A stretch of DNA of 64,000 nt from contig JBPOFA010000016.1 in the NCBI GenBank assembly GCA_051251595.1, positions 1 to 64,000 on the forward strand, in the 5' to 3' direction. The position numbers and the translations under genes are program-made. Source of the stretch: NORP110 sp051251595 (GTDB lineage: Bacteria; Pseudomonadota; Alphaproteobacteria; Rhodobacterales; Rhodobacteraceae). This document shows, in pieces, positions 1 through 8,306 of the stretch. The notes beneath the pieces are model-generated. The model did not search any database. It had not been told where the DNA came from and was given only the letters and a program-made list of their open reading frames with translations. Every line of letters begins with the position of its first letter. The first letter of the stretch is position 1.

Positions 1-76
1 GGAATTGGTAGACGCGCAGCGTTGAGGTCGCTGTGGGGTAACACCCGTGGAAGTTCGAGTCTTCTCGACCGCACCA
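1..76 (+). tRNA. tRNA-Leu (anticodon GAG), 5' end outside the window
   Basis: The 3' portion of a leucine tRNA. The anticodon stem pairs CAGCG (17-21) with CGCTG (29-33) around a seven-base loop whose central triplet is GAG (24-26). A variable arm typical of class II tRNAs follows, then a T-arm containing GTTCGAGTC and an encoded 3' CCA (74-76). The first acceptor-strand bases lie upstream of the window. It is followed by about 325 bp without a convincing gene, so it could be an old integration site, but no integrase is visible. Confidence 0.95.
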
Positions 77-401
77 AATTTCATATTTTTTGATATTAAA
101 TTCAATGGACTGTCCGCCCGCGACTTCGGTTTGGGTGACAAAGAACCCATCTGACTCTCCCAGCAACTTTAACGCCCAGACGCGAGCGTGTGCTGTGAAT
201 GCGTGAAGCGCCTCGTGTTCCAGTGCATCCAAAATCAAACTTCTGGGCATGATTGCCGGCATCCGCAGACAGCACGCTTTGAAATTGCTGCATGTGCAAA
301 CAGATAGAAGAATTCATTTAATTGAATTTGTTGTTGCGTGATGCCGATTTTATCCAATAGTGTGTTCCCCAATGGCACTGGAATCGCGGTTGGGAGGCTA
401 C
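77..401. other. intergenic stretch between tRNA-Leu and the soxC leader
   Basis: No supported gene. The first 40 bases after the tRNA are AT-rich. Several short open frames occur on both strands, including one antisense to the tRNA, but none has a ribosome binding site plus a recognisable product. The promoter of the sox genes should lie here, though no clear -35/-10 pair could be assigned. Confidence 0.5.
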
Positions 402-494
402 ATGAAACATGCTGTAAACTTGGCCTTTAGGGCGATGGTCTCGGCGCGCGGGACTGCGCCAGTGCGCGCGATCAACAACGGGACCTTCAAATAG
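402..494 (+). CDS. possible 30-residue leader peptide before soxC
   Basis: A short ORF of 30 codons with a good ribosome binding site (GGGAGG, 392-397) four bases before its ATG. Its TAG stop (492-494) is nine bases before the soxC ATG and directly abuts an in-frame GTG. The soxC Shine-Dalgarno sequence AGGTGG overlaps this stop, so translation of the two would be coupled. The peptide is basic, with no signal peptide or known motif. It could be a leader peptide, the remnant of a longer gene or a chance ORF. The function is unknown. Confidence 0.3.
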   Translation: MKHAVNLAFRAMVSARGTAPVRAINNGTFK

Positions 495-503
495 GTGGCG
501 GAT

Positions 504-1808
504 ATGACAAGAAGAAAGAGCCAAGGCATGGGTGAGTTTCTTAAACCAACCTCTCGTCGGGCATTCCTACGTGGCACAGCCGCTGCAGCGGCGGGCACCG
601 TCGCGGCAAGCGTGGGCGCGCGGGCCAGTGAAGCTGATCCGTTGATAACAGAGCTTCAGGATTGGGCGTCCTATACCGGCGTCGGCGTCGATGAGACGCC
701 CTATGGCCTGCCGATCAGTTTCGAATCCGACGTGATCCGACGCAATGTGGAATGGCTGACGGCCTCGCCGATATCGTCGATCAACTTCACACCGATCCAC
801 GCGCTGGATGGGACGATCACGCCGCAAGGTTGCGCCTTTGAGCGCCACCATTCCGGTGCCATCACGTTATCTAAGCAAGATTTCCGTCTGATGATAAATG
901 GCCTTGTAGATGAACCTCTGGTGTTCACTTATGCCGATCTTGAGCGGTTCCCCCGGGAAAATCACGTTTATTTCTGCGAATGTGCGGCGAATACGGGCAT
1001 GGAATGGGCCGGTGCTCAGCTCAACGGCGTTCAATTCACGCATGGAATGATCCACAACATGGAATATACTGGCGTGCCGTTGCGCGCATTGCTGAATGAG
1101 GCAGGCTTGGGCGCCGCTGGCGATCTGAAAGACAAATGGGTCTATGTCGAGGGCGCGGACGCGTCGTCTAATGGCCGATCGATCCCAATGGAAAAGGCGC
1201 TGGACGATGTGTTGGTGGCGTTCAAGGCGAATGGCGAAGCTTTGCGCATGGAGCATGGATATCCGGTGCGTCTGGTGGTGCCCGGTTGGGAAGGCAACAT
1301 GTGGGTCAAATGGGTTCGCCGCATAGAGGTGACCGACGCCGCAGTTGAGAGCCGCGAAGAGACATCGAAATACACGGATGTGTTGGCGGACGGAACGGCG
1401 CGTAAATGGACATGGGTGATGGATGCGAAATCCGTCATCACCAGCCCCAGTCCGCAAATGCCGATCACGCATGGGGTAGGGCCATTGGTGATTTCAGGTC
1501 TTGCATGGTCGGGGCATGGTCAGATTACCCGCGTCGACGTCTCACGCGATGGCGGCATCACCTGGGAAACTGCGCGGCTGGGCAAGCAGGGCGACACGAA
1601 GGCCCTGACGCGCTTTTATCTCGATGTTGAGTGGGACGGTGCGCCGATGCTGCTGCAATCGCGTGCAATGGACGAGACAGGGTATGTCCAGCCCACGAAA
1701 GAAGCGCTGCGCGACGTGCGCGGTGAGAACAGTGTCTATCATAATAACTGCATCCAGACTTGGTATGTGAACGCAGAAGGGGTTGCTGAGAATGTCGAAG
1801 TTTCCTGA
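504..1808 (+). CDS. soxC: SoxC, molybdenum subunit of sulfite (sulfane) dehydrogenase
   Basis: SoxC is the molybdopterin subunit of the periplasmic SoxCD complex, which oxidises the sulfane sulfur bound to SoxY during thiosulfate oxidation. The protein (434 aa from ATG 504) begins with a Tat signal (SRRAFLRG, then an Ala-rich stretch to about residue 40). The oxidoreductase molybdopterin-binding domain follows, including YFCECAANTG, where the cysteine is the expected Mo ligand, and then a C-terminal Mo-co dimerisation domain (about 290-400). I chose ATG 504 because AGGTGG lies 6-8 bases upstream; a GTG at 495 is possible. It overlaps soxD by 17 bp. The usual upstream genes soxXYZAB are absent. 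Confidence 0.95.
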   Translation: MTRRKSQGMGEFLKPTSRRAFLRGTAAAAAGTVAASVGARASEADPLITELQDWASYTGVGVDETPYGLPISFESDVIRRNVEWLTASPISSINFTPIHALDGTITPQGCAFERHHSGAITLSKQDFRLMINGLVDEPLVFTYADLERFPRENHVYFCECAANTGMEWAGAQLNGVQFTHGMIHNMEYTGVPLRALLNEAGLGAAGDLKDKWVYVEGADASSNGRSIPMEKALDDVLVAFKANGEALRMEHGYPVRLVVPGWEGNMWVKWVRRIEVTDAAVESREETSKYTDVLADGTARKWTWVMDAKSVITSPSPQMPITHGVGPLVISGLAWSGHGQITRVDVSRDGGITWETARLGKQGDTKALTRFYLDVEWDGAPMLLQSRAMDETGYVQPTKEALRDVRGENSVYHNNCIQTWYVNAEGVAENVEVS

Positions 1809-3111
1809 TATTTTTCTGCCCGCCTTGGGCGGGACGGCGGTTGTCTTGGGCCTGTCCTATGGTGTCGCCAACCGTACCTATGGCTCCGGCGAAATTGCAG
1901 CCCTGAAGGATCGGGTGGCGCAGGTCGAAGCCAATGCAAGTGCTGTCAGTGAAAAAGCCTCTGGCGAGACGGCGCGCGCCGAAGCTTTGCAGGCCCAGAT
2001 CGCTGAGATACAAGAGGCGGCAAAGATCCGTGTCGCAGCAGGCGGCTTGTCAGAGCCAGCGCCTCAACACGATGGTCGTTACGGTCTGGGTCGCGTGGCG
2101 CTGCCACAAGAGGTGGCTGCCTGGGACGTTGATGTCTTGCCAGACGGGCGCGGGTTGCCCAAGGGCAAAGGGGATGTCTGGACTGGCGAAGAAGTTTTTG
2201 TAGATCGTTGCGGATCCTGCCATGGTGACTTTGCCGAAGGCGTTGACAACTGGCCGGTTCTCGCTGGAGGCCAAGACACCTTGGCCGACAAAGATCCGGT
2301 GAAGACCGTGGGGTCTTATTGGCCCCATCTGTCCACTGTTTGGGACTATGTTCATCGCTCGATGCCCTTTGGCGAGGCTGGCACACTCAGCGCGGATGAG
2401 ACCTATGCGATTGTCGCCTACATCCTCTATTCGAATGATCTTGTAGGTGATGATTTCGAACTGAACCAAGACAATTTTGCCGCGTTTGAAATGTATAATG
2501 CAAACGGGTTCGTCGTGGATGACCGGGCGGACGCAGAATACGCGAAATGGCGTGCCGAGCCTTGCATGGAGAACTGCAAGGAAGAGGTTGAGATCACCAT
2601 GCGTTCAGTCTTTCTTGTCGACACGCCGGAAGAAGGTGGGACAGAGTCCGTCATGAACACCGCTACGATTGAGGGCTTGCCGTCGTTCACAGCGGATGGC
2701 CCGTCTTTCATTCCTGCGGCCGCGCCCCAACCCAAGGAAGAGGCAAGTGCGACCCCGGCGGTTGAAGAGGCCCCAGAGGCCGATGCGGGCGCAGAATTGA
2801 TCGCGGCTGGCGAAAAGGTCTTTAAGAAATGCAAAGCTTGCCACCAAGTCGGAGCCGGCGCCGAAAACAAAACTGGCCCGCATCTTAATGGAATCATCGG
2901 TCGCGGTTTTGGTGCGGAAGAGGGGTTTCGGTACTCCAATGTCTTTGTCACGGCGGCACAAGAAGGCCGCGTTTGGGATGAACAGTCCTTTGCCGAGTTT
3001 CTTAAAAAGCCGAAGAGCTATCTGAAAGGCACCAAGATGAGCTTTTCGGGCCTAAAAAAGGACAGCGATATCGTTGCAGTGGTCGCATATCTCAACAGTG
3101 TTGGAGGGTGA
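1792..3111 (+). CDS. soxD: SoxD, c-type cytochrome subunit of sulfane dehydrogenase
   Basis: SoxD accepts electrons from SoxC and passes them to periplasmic cytochrome c. The 439-residue protein has an N-terminal hydrophobic segment (about residues 8-27), a short predicted coiled coil (about 35-75), and two cytochrome c domains. The heme motifs are CGSCH (residue 140) and CKACH (residue 347), joined by a Pro/Ala/Glu-rich linker at about 310-335. The start overlaps the end of soxC, showing translational coupling. The C-terminal domain is strikingly similar to the first domain of the downstream SoxE. Confidence 0.93.
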   Translation: MSKFPDIFLPALGGTAVVLGLSYGVANRTYGSGEIAALKDRVAQVEANASAVSEKASGETARAEALQAQIAEIQEAAKIRVAAGGLSEPAPQHDGRYGLGRVALPQEVAAWDVDVLPDGRGLPKGKGDVWTGEEVFVDRCGSCHGDFAEGVDNWPVLAGGQDTLADKDPVKTVGSYWPHLSTVWDYVHRSMPFGEAGTLSADETYAIVAYILYSNDLVGDDFELNQDNFAAFEMYNANGFVVDDRADAEYAKWRAEPCMENCKEEVEITMRSVFLVDTPEEGGTESVMNTATIEGLPSFTADGPSFIPAAAPQPKEEASATPAVEEAPEADAGAELIAAGEKVFKKCKACHQVGAGAENKTGPHLNGIIGRGFGAEEGFRYSNVFVTAAQEGRVWDEQSFAEFLKKPKSYLKGTKMSFSGLKKDSDIVAVVAYLNSVGG

Positions 3112-3115
3112 GCCC

Positions 3116-3817
3116 ATGCGCCATGCCTTTCTGATAGCGGCCACGTTATTCGGCCTGGCAGGGCTTTCTGCGCAAGCAGAGACGGGTGACGCAGAGGCCG
3201 GTGCAAAAGTTTTCAAAAAGTGCAAGAGTTGTCATCAGGTGGGCGCGGGTGCTGAACACCGGACTGGCCCACATCTCAACGGAATTTTTGGCCGTGTGGC
3301 GGCCAGTCACGACGGCTTTAGATACTCCAAGGCTCTCAAGCGTGCAGGGGCTGGTGGTCTTGAATGGCATGCGGATACTCTCGATACCTTTATCGAAAAG
3401 CCGCGCACCTTGGCCAGCGGCACCCGCATGAGCTTTTCGGGCCTGAAAGACGCGCAAGACCGGGCTGATCTTATCGCTTATCTGCGTCGGTTTTCTGATG
3501 ATCCATCGAACATTCCAGAGGCTGACCCAACCGCGCAAGCCGTGGATCATGATCTTGATCCCGCGATCCTAGCGTTGGTGGGGGATCCGGAATATGGCGA
3601 ATATCTCAGTGGTGAATGCACCACATGTCATCAAGCCAACGGAGGTCGTGACGGCATCCCGTCAATTGTGCTCTGGCCCGAAGAAGACTTTGTCGTGGCG
3701 ATGCACGCGTACAAAAATCAACAACGTCAAAACCCGGTGATGCAGATGGTCGCTGGACGCCTGGCGGATGACGAGATTGCGGCCCTGGCTGCATATTTCG
3801 CTAATTTGGAAGAGTAA
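3116..3817 (+). CDS. soxE: SoxE, diheme cytochrome c
   Basis: A periplasmic cytochrome c of 233 aa encoded in the sox cluster. It has a Sec signal peptide ending near AQA (about residue 21), then two heme c motifs, CKSCH (residue 36) and CTTCH (residue 168). SoxE-type cytochromes serve as electron acceptors or as partners of the SoxF flavoprotein. The start ATG has GGAGGG (3103-3108) upstream, inside the soxD stop region. The first domain duplicates the last domain of SoxD; the second, smaller domain is distinct. soxF follows after 19 bp. Confidence 0.88.
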   Translation: MRHAFLIAATLFGLAGLSAQAETGDAEAGAKVFKKCKSCHQVGAGAEHRTGPHLNGIFGRVAASHDGFRYSKALKRAGAGGLEWHADTLDTFIEKPRTLASGTRMSFSGLKDAQDRADLIAYLRRFSDDPSNIPEADPTAQAVDHDLDPAILALVGDPEYGEYLSGECTTCHQANGGRDGIPSIVLWPEEDFVVAMHAYKNQQRQNPVMQMVAGRLADDEIAALAAYFANLEE

Positions 3818-3836
3818 TTCACAGGGAGGACTATCA

Positions 3837-5093
3837 ATGATCATGAACAGAAGGACGTTCTTTGGGGCGACAACCGCTGCTGCAACGCTGGCTGCCCCAA
3901 TGCTTAGAGCCATGGGCAAGCCACGCGTTGTTGTCGTAGGTGGTGGCGCTGGTGGTGCGACGGCTGCGCGCTATATCGCAAAGGACAGCAAAGGCGCGGT
4001 TGACGTCACCCTCATCGAACCGACACGTACATACTACACTTGCTTCTTTTCGAACCTTTATCTTGGTGGGATCAAGACGATCTCTGACATTGGCCACACA
4101 TATGGTGCAATGGCGGCAGGCGGCGTGAATGTGGTGCATGACTGGGCCGTCGGCGTGGATCGGGATGCCAAGACCGTCGCGCTCGCAGGGGGTGGTTCGC
4201 TGCCCTACGACAAGCTGATCCTGTCACCTGGCATCGACTTTGTCGACGGAGCTGTGGAAGGTTGGGATGTGACCGCCCAAAACGCGATGCCTCATGCCTA
4301 CAAGGCCGGATCGCAGTCGGAGCTTCTCAAAGCACAACTGATGGCGATGCCTGAAGGCGGAACCTTTGCGATGGTGGCACCACCAAACCCATTCCGCTGT
4401 CCTCCGGGGCCATATGAACGGGTCTCTATGGTTGCGCATTTCCTAAAGAACAACAATCCGACTGCGAAAATCATTGTGGCGGACCCGAAAGAGAGCTTTT
4501 CCAAGATGGGGCTTTTCCAGGAAGGCTGGTCGACCCATTACGAAGGCATGATCGATTGGATCGGTGGTGACTTTGGCGGCGGCGAAGTTTCTGTTGATCC
4601 AAATGCCATGACATTGTCCATTGATGGTGAAGTGACCAAAGTCGACGTCTGTAACGTTATCCCGGCGATGAAAGCTGGCCGTATTGCAGAGCTGGCGGGT
4701 GTCACAGATGGCAATTGGGCACCGGTCAATGCGGCAGACATGTCGACAAAGGCAGACGGCGATATCTATGTCTTGGGCGACGCGTCGCAGCAGGGTGATA
4801 TGCCAAAATCCGGCTTTTCTGCCAACTCTCAGGCGAAGGTTTGTGCCAATGCCGTGCGCGGTGCATTGACCGACAGCAAGGTCTTCCCTGCCAAGTTCTC
4901 TAACACCTGCTGGTCGCTGATCGCGCCGAATGATGGTGTCAAAGTGGGTGCGACTTATGAGGCCACCCCCGAGAAGATTGCCAAGGTGGATGGGTTTATC
5001 TCATCCACGGGTGAATCAGCAGAGCTGCGTCAGGCAACATACGAAGAGTCGGAAGGTTGGTATTCGGGTATTACGGCCGACATGATGGGCTGA
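3837..5093 (+). CDS. soxF: SoxF, FAD flavoprotein of the flavocytochrome c sulfide dehydrogenase type
   Basis: SoxF is a periplasmic flavoprotein related to FccB that oxidises sulfide and stimulates the Sox system, working with SoxE. The 418-residue product carries a Tat signal (NRRTFFGAT), a Rossmann FAD motif GGGAGG at about residue 34, and the segment YYTCFFSN, whose cysteine corresponds to the covalent FAD attachment site of FccB. A C-terminal FCSD flavin-binding domain follows. AGGGAGGA (3823-3830) precedes ATG 3837. It is the last gene of the unit; a strong hairpin follows at 5107. Confidence 0.92.
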   Translation: MIMNRRTFFGATTAAATLAAPMLRAMGKPRVVVVGGGAGGATAARYIAKDSKGAVDVTLIEPTRTYYTCFFSNLYLGGIKTISDIGHTYGAMAAGGVNVVHDWAVGVDRDAKTVALAGGGSLPYDKLILSPGIDFVDGAVEGWDVTAQNAMPHAYKAGSQSELLKAQLMAMPEGGTFAMVAPPNPFRCPPGPYERVSMVAHFLKNNNPTAKIIVADPKESFSKMGLFQEGWSTHYEGMIDWIGGDFGGGEVSVDPNAMTLSIDGEVTKVDVCNVIPAMKAGRIAELAGVTDGNWAPVNAADMSTKADGDIYVLGDASQQGDMPKSGFSANSQAKVCANAVRGALTDSKVFPAKFSNTCWSLIAPNDGVKVGATYEATPEKIAKVDGFISSTGESAELRQATYEESEGWYSGITADMMG

Positions 5094-5106
5094 CGCCTGA
5101 CCAATT

Positions 5107-5145
5107 CGCGCCCTGGCTTTGCTTTTGGTCAAAGCTTGGGGCGCG
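5107..5145 (+). terminator. hairpin after soxF
   Basis: Inverted repeat pairing CGCGCCC (5107-5113) with GGGGCGCG (5138-5145), and CTTTG with CAAAG inside. It lies 14 bp after the soxF stop. A T-rich but interrupted stretch follows, so it is probably the end of the soxCDEF transcript. Confidence 0.5.
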
Positions 5146-5464
5146 GCGTTCTTCTGCTGTTGAGCGAAAAGTCAGCCCTTCGTCGCCGCCATTTGCTGCG
5201 AGCGCGTTAAAAAGTGCTAGCGGAACTCACCAATCGCGAAAATAGCGGTTTGGCTGAATGGGTGCTACCATCTACTGTTGTCTATCCCTCAATGGTTACT
5301 GCCCGGCGGTTTCGTAAGCCACCGTCCCGACGGAACCGAGGCCAACCAAGCGCTAACAATCAAACTCTTCCACTAAAGTTGGGCGGATCACGGACCAGAG
5401 GGTTAATTGGTAGGTCGGTCGACAACAAGAGCATCCTGAATCTTACCGATCGAAATCAAAATTC
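5146..5464. other. intergenic stretch, no gene recognised
   Basis: About 320 bp between the soxF hairpin and the 3' end of the 2-hydroxyacid dehydrogenase gene on the opposite strand. An open frame on the plus strand crosses it but has irregular composition, no ribosome binding site and no recognisable product. It may be decayed DNA. Confidence 0.5.
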
Positions 5465-6427
5465 TCAGATTGAGTCCGCGTTCACTATGAGCGCGGGATC
5501 AATTGTAGCGTCGAAATAATCCAACACGTTGCGCGCGGCCTTGACTGCCATTCGTTCAGCGCATTCAACAGTCATGCTTGCCGAATGGGGCGTCAGGACG
5601 ACCTTGTTCGATTGAAAAAGAGGGTCTTGCGTGTTGGGCGGCTCTTGTTCAAACACGTCCAGACCGGCGGAATGCAACGTCCCGTTTGACAAAGCTGCGA
5701 CCAAGGCATCTTCGTCGATTAACCCGCCTCGTGCGGCGTTGATGACGATGCCGTGCGGCGGCAAGCACGCCAATTCCGCTTCGCCGAGCACGTAGCCAGA
5801 GTCCAATTTGGGCATGTGCAAGGAAACGATGTCCGCTTGCCTTAGGCCATCGTGTAAGGAAGGCACCAGTGTCACGCCCTCCGGCATGCCAGCTTGCTCA
5901 TGTATAAAGGGATCGAATGCGAGGATCTTAATGTCAAACCCTTGCGCCATCTGCGAAAGGATACGCCCGATCCGGCCAAACCCGACGATCAACAGGGTTT
6001 TTCCGGAAATTTCGCGTGCAGACATTGAATTGCGAAAGCCCCAATCCTGTTTGGAACGCGCGGCAGCATCGTAAGATGGTGTCCTATGGCTGGCGGAAAG
6101 AAGCAGCATCATAGTGTGTTCCGCGACGGTCCGGGAGTTTACATCGCCTGTAATCGTCAGTCCTATTTTTCGGGCATTTAGCGCTGCGACATCCACCATG
6201 TCATAGCCAACGCCATGACGGGACACCAATTTCAGTTTCGGCGAAAGGGCGACGGTGTCGGCAGACATATCCTGCATGCGCAGAATTATCGCTTCTGCGT
6301 TTGGTAGGTAGGGCAACATTGCTTCGCTGCTTGTGTCTTCCACGTAATCGACCGTCACGTTTGGCGCATCCTCAAGCACGGCCAATCCAGCTGGATGCAA
6401 TTTACCAGCGACCAAAACATTGGGCAT
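5465..6427 (-). CDS. D-isomer-specific 2-hydroxyacid dehydrogenase
   Basis: An NAD(P)-dependent oxidoreductase of 320 aa in the phosphoglycerate/glyoxylate-hydroxypyruvate reductase family. It interconverts a 2-oxoacid and a D-2-hydroxyacid. The nucleotide-binding motif GFGRIG is at about residue 151. The catalytic triad can be read as Arg in NAARGG (about 235), Glu in FEQEPP (about 262) and His in TPHSA (about 280). Its start codon shares one base with the stop of the upstream aldolase gene (TGATG), so the two are translationally coupled. It probably reduces the 2-oxo or aldehyde acid product of that aldolase, such as hydroxypyruvate; this is inference. Confidence 0.85.
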   Translation of the reverse strand: MPNVLVAGKLHPAGLAVLEDAPNVTVDYVEDTSSEAMLPYLPNAEAIILRMQDMSADTVALSPKLKLVSRHGVGYDMVDVAALNARKIGLTITGDVNSRTVAEHTMMLLLSASHRTPSYDAAARSKQDWGFRNSMSAREISGKTLLIVGFGRIGRILSQMAQGFDIKILAFDPFIHEQAGMPEGVTLVPSLHDGLRQADIVSLHMPKLDSGYVLGEAELACLPPHGIVINAARGGLIDEDALVAALSNGTLHSAGLDVFEQEPPNTQDPLFQSNKVVLTPHSASMTVECAERMAVKAARNVLDYFDATIDPALIVNADSI

Positions 6428-7245
6428 CAGTAGCCCCCGCTCGCATTGTCATCTTCGACGGTCCCACCTTGACCAAGAAGATTGCGCATCTTGTCCACAG
6501 AAGCGCGTGCACTGCTTGCCAAAAGCCTAACATCGTTGGTTAGCGTGACCATTTGATACCCCCAATCGACGACTTCCTGTGCGTATTCTTCCGTGCCGCA
6601 TTGGATGCCGGCGATTATTCCGGCGTTCTTTGCAGCCTTTGCGATATTTTGAATAACCTCGACCATTTCGGGTTCACGCCGATCAAATCCCGGCGCCAAT
6701 CGGCCGTTCGTCACGCCAAGTGTAAGGTCTGCAGGCCCTACATAGACGCCATCAATGCCTGGTGTCGAAACGATGTCATTTAAATTCTTTACCGCGTCAG
6801 CTGTTTCAATCATGGCAATACACAAGATCTCATCGTTTGCTTCAGCTGCGTAATTTGCCCCGGCAGCAAAATTGACGCGCGTTGGTCCAAAACTGCGCAG
6901 ACCCTCCGGCGGGTAACGGGAATGTCGTACGAATTCAGCGGCTTCTTGGCCATTGTTAACCATCGGGCAAATCAACCCATACGCACCAGCGTCCAGAGCT
7001 TTCATAATCGCACCGGGTTCCAGCCAGGGCACTCTTGCCATCGGAACAACGCCACTTGCCCGCATGGCCTGAAACATTGCCAACATCGCGGAATAATCCA
7101 GTGCGCCATGCTGACCATCTACGGTCAGGCTATCATAACCCTGGTCCGCCATGATTTCCGCAGAAAATGGGTTTCCAATCGAAAGCCATCCGTTGATTGT
7201 TGCTTCGCCCGACGCCCATTTTGCTTTGAGTTCGTTCTTTATCAT
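6427..7245 (-). CDS. HpcH/HpaI-family aldolase
   Basis: A class II, metal-dependent aldolase of 272 aa that cleaves 2-oxo-3-deoxy acids or related compounds to pyruvate and an aldehyde. Family landmarks are DGQHG near residue 43, the metal ligands in MIETADAVKN and GPADL, and a Gly-rich C-terminal half. I chose ATG 7245 because GGGAGGC precedes it, rather than a longer form. A perfect palindrome at 7324-7343 lies 79 bp upstream and is probably the RpiR operator. The actual substrate cannot be told; the context (sugar-acid catabolism) favours a keto-deoxy sugar acid. Confidence 0.82.
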   Translation of the reverse strand: MIKNELKAKWASGEATINGWLSIGNPFSAEIMADQGYDSLTVDGQHGALDYSAMLAMFQAMRASGVVPMARVPWLEPGAIMKALDAGAYGLICPMVNNGQEAAEFVRHSRYPPEGLRSFGPTRVNFAAGANYAAEANDEILCIAMIETADAVKNLNDIVSTPGIDGVYVGPADLTLGVTNGRLAPGFDRREPEMVEVIQNIAKAAKNAGIIAGIQCGTEEYAQEVVDWGYQMVTLTNDVRLLASSARASVDKMRNLLGQGGTVEDDNASGGY

Positions 7246-7323
7246 TGTCAGCCTCCCTAAATTGGCGCGCAGCAAAACTCGGCCATCTGCAGCCGCGTTT
7301 CACAAATGTCGTCTTTGCAACTC

Positions 7324-7343
7324 TTCGCAAGTATTGTTGCGAA
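7324..7343. promoter_or_regulatory. palindromic operator, probably for the RpiR regulator
   Basis: Perfect inverted repeat with arms TTCGCAA and TTGCGAA around the spacer GTATTG. It lies between the rpiR-type gene and the aldolase gene. A copy matching at 17 of 20 positions sits at 11061-11080, upstream of the first gene of the same block. The pairing with the RpiR gene between them is inference. Confidence 0.6.
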
Positions 7344-7376
7344 TATGGGGTTGGTCAACAAAAATTGCAGGGTGGC

Positions 7377-8285
7377 CTATCCAGAACGTCCGTCCTTCGA
7401 TGGCGCCGTCGCGACGGGAATACGAATTGATTTGCTGGGGTCCCCTGCATCTAATGCTGCCAGACCGATCGTAAGGGCATGAACAAGGCATATAGGTGCC
7501 GCGAGCGAACGTGAAAACGTGTAGTCTGGTTCGGGCATTGCAAACAGAACATCGGCATTTTTGGCCAAGGGCGAAAGTGTGCTGTCAGATAGCGCGATGA
7601 TTGGCACATTACGTGCGGCGGTTTCTTCGGTGATATTTACGACCTCGGTGGCGTAAAACCGAAAAGAGGCGACAAACAAGGCGTCATCTTTGCCGATCTG
7701 TCGCGCCATATGCGTGGCAAGCCCGCCGGGCGCGTCGAGCAACACGCATGGCCTGCCGACCATGGTCAACAGGTATTGCATCAGCAAAGCTATGGGCTGT
7801 GCACGAAGTTGCGCGAGAAGGTAAATCGTGCGTGCGCCTTGCAACAACTTCGCTGCCTGTTCCATTTGCTCTGCGGTTACGCTTTCCAGAAGATCCTCTA
7901 TCGCTGCGACATCGCGCAATGCAATGTCATGCAAGTGCCCCAGGGCACCGTCGATTGACTGGTCCTGTAATTGCGTTTGCAATCGCGCCGCACGCGCCTC
8001 GAACCCGGGCGCAACCGTGATCACGCGACGGCTAAAGACACTCTGCAAATCTTTGAAACCCCGATACCCTAAGGATTGCGCAAACCGCACGATTGTACCG
8101 GCGTTAACACCGCAACTTTCGGCCAAAGAATTTACCGAGCGGACCGCAGCTTCGTTTGGGCGTTGCAGCAGATATTCGGAAATACGCTGGTTGGTTTTGC
8201 TCAGGGTGTCGAAGCGGTCATGGATGAGGCGAACCAGGTCTTCGTATTGCGCTGGCCCTGGTGTGCCATCCCTGCGTTCATTCAT
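7377..8285 (-). CDS. RpiR-family transcriptional regulator (HTH plus SIS domain)
   Basis: A 302-residue regulator. The N-terminal HTH_6 domain spans about residues 15-90 (ISEYLLQRPNEAA, then VNAGTIVRFAQSLGYRGFKDLQ). The C-terminal SIS domain (about 130-270) binds phosphosugars in this family. GGAGAT precedes the ATG. It sits inside the minus-strand catabolic unit and is the obvious candidate to bind the two matching palindromes at 7324 and 11061, which would make it autoregulatory. The inducer is unknown, probably a phosphorylated sugar or sugar acid. Confidence 0.9.
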   Translation of the reverse strand: MNERRDGTPGPAQYEDLVRLIHDRFDTLSKTNQRISEYLLQRPNEAAVRSVNSLAESCGVNAGTIVRFAQSLGYRGFKDLQSVFSRRVITVAPGFEARAARLQTQLQDQSIDGALGHLHDIALRDVAAIEDLLESVTAEQMEQAAKLLQGARTIYLLAQLRAQPIALLMQYLLTMVGRPCVLLDAPGGLATHMARQIGKDDALFVASFRFYATEVVNITEETAARNVPIIALSDSTLSPLAKNADVLFAMPEPDYTFSRSLAAPICLVHALTIGLAALDAGDPSKSIRIPVATAPSKDGRSG

Positions 8286-8306
8286 TAAGATCTCCTGTCG
8301 ATGGAA

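Noticed and set aside
1..250. Open frame antisense to tRNA-Leu with protein-like sequence
   Set aside because: Frames antisense to leucine tRNAs are a common source of false genes; the plus strand of the same stretch is also open, and there is no ribosome binding site.
867..1472. Long minus-strand ORF inside soxC
   Set aside because: Shadow of the soxC reading frame; no start signals and implausible composition.
5214..5519. Plus-strand ORF of 101 codons after soxF
   Set aside because: It runs into the antisense of the 2-hydroxyacid dehydrogenase gene, lacks a ribosome binding site and resembles no protein family.
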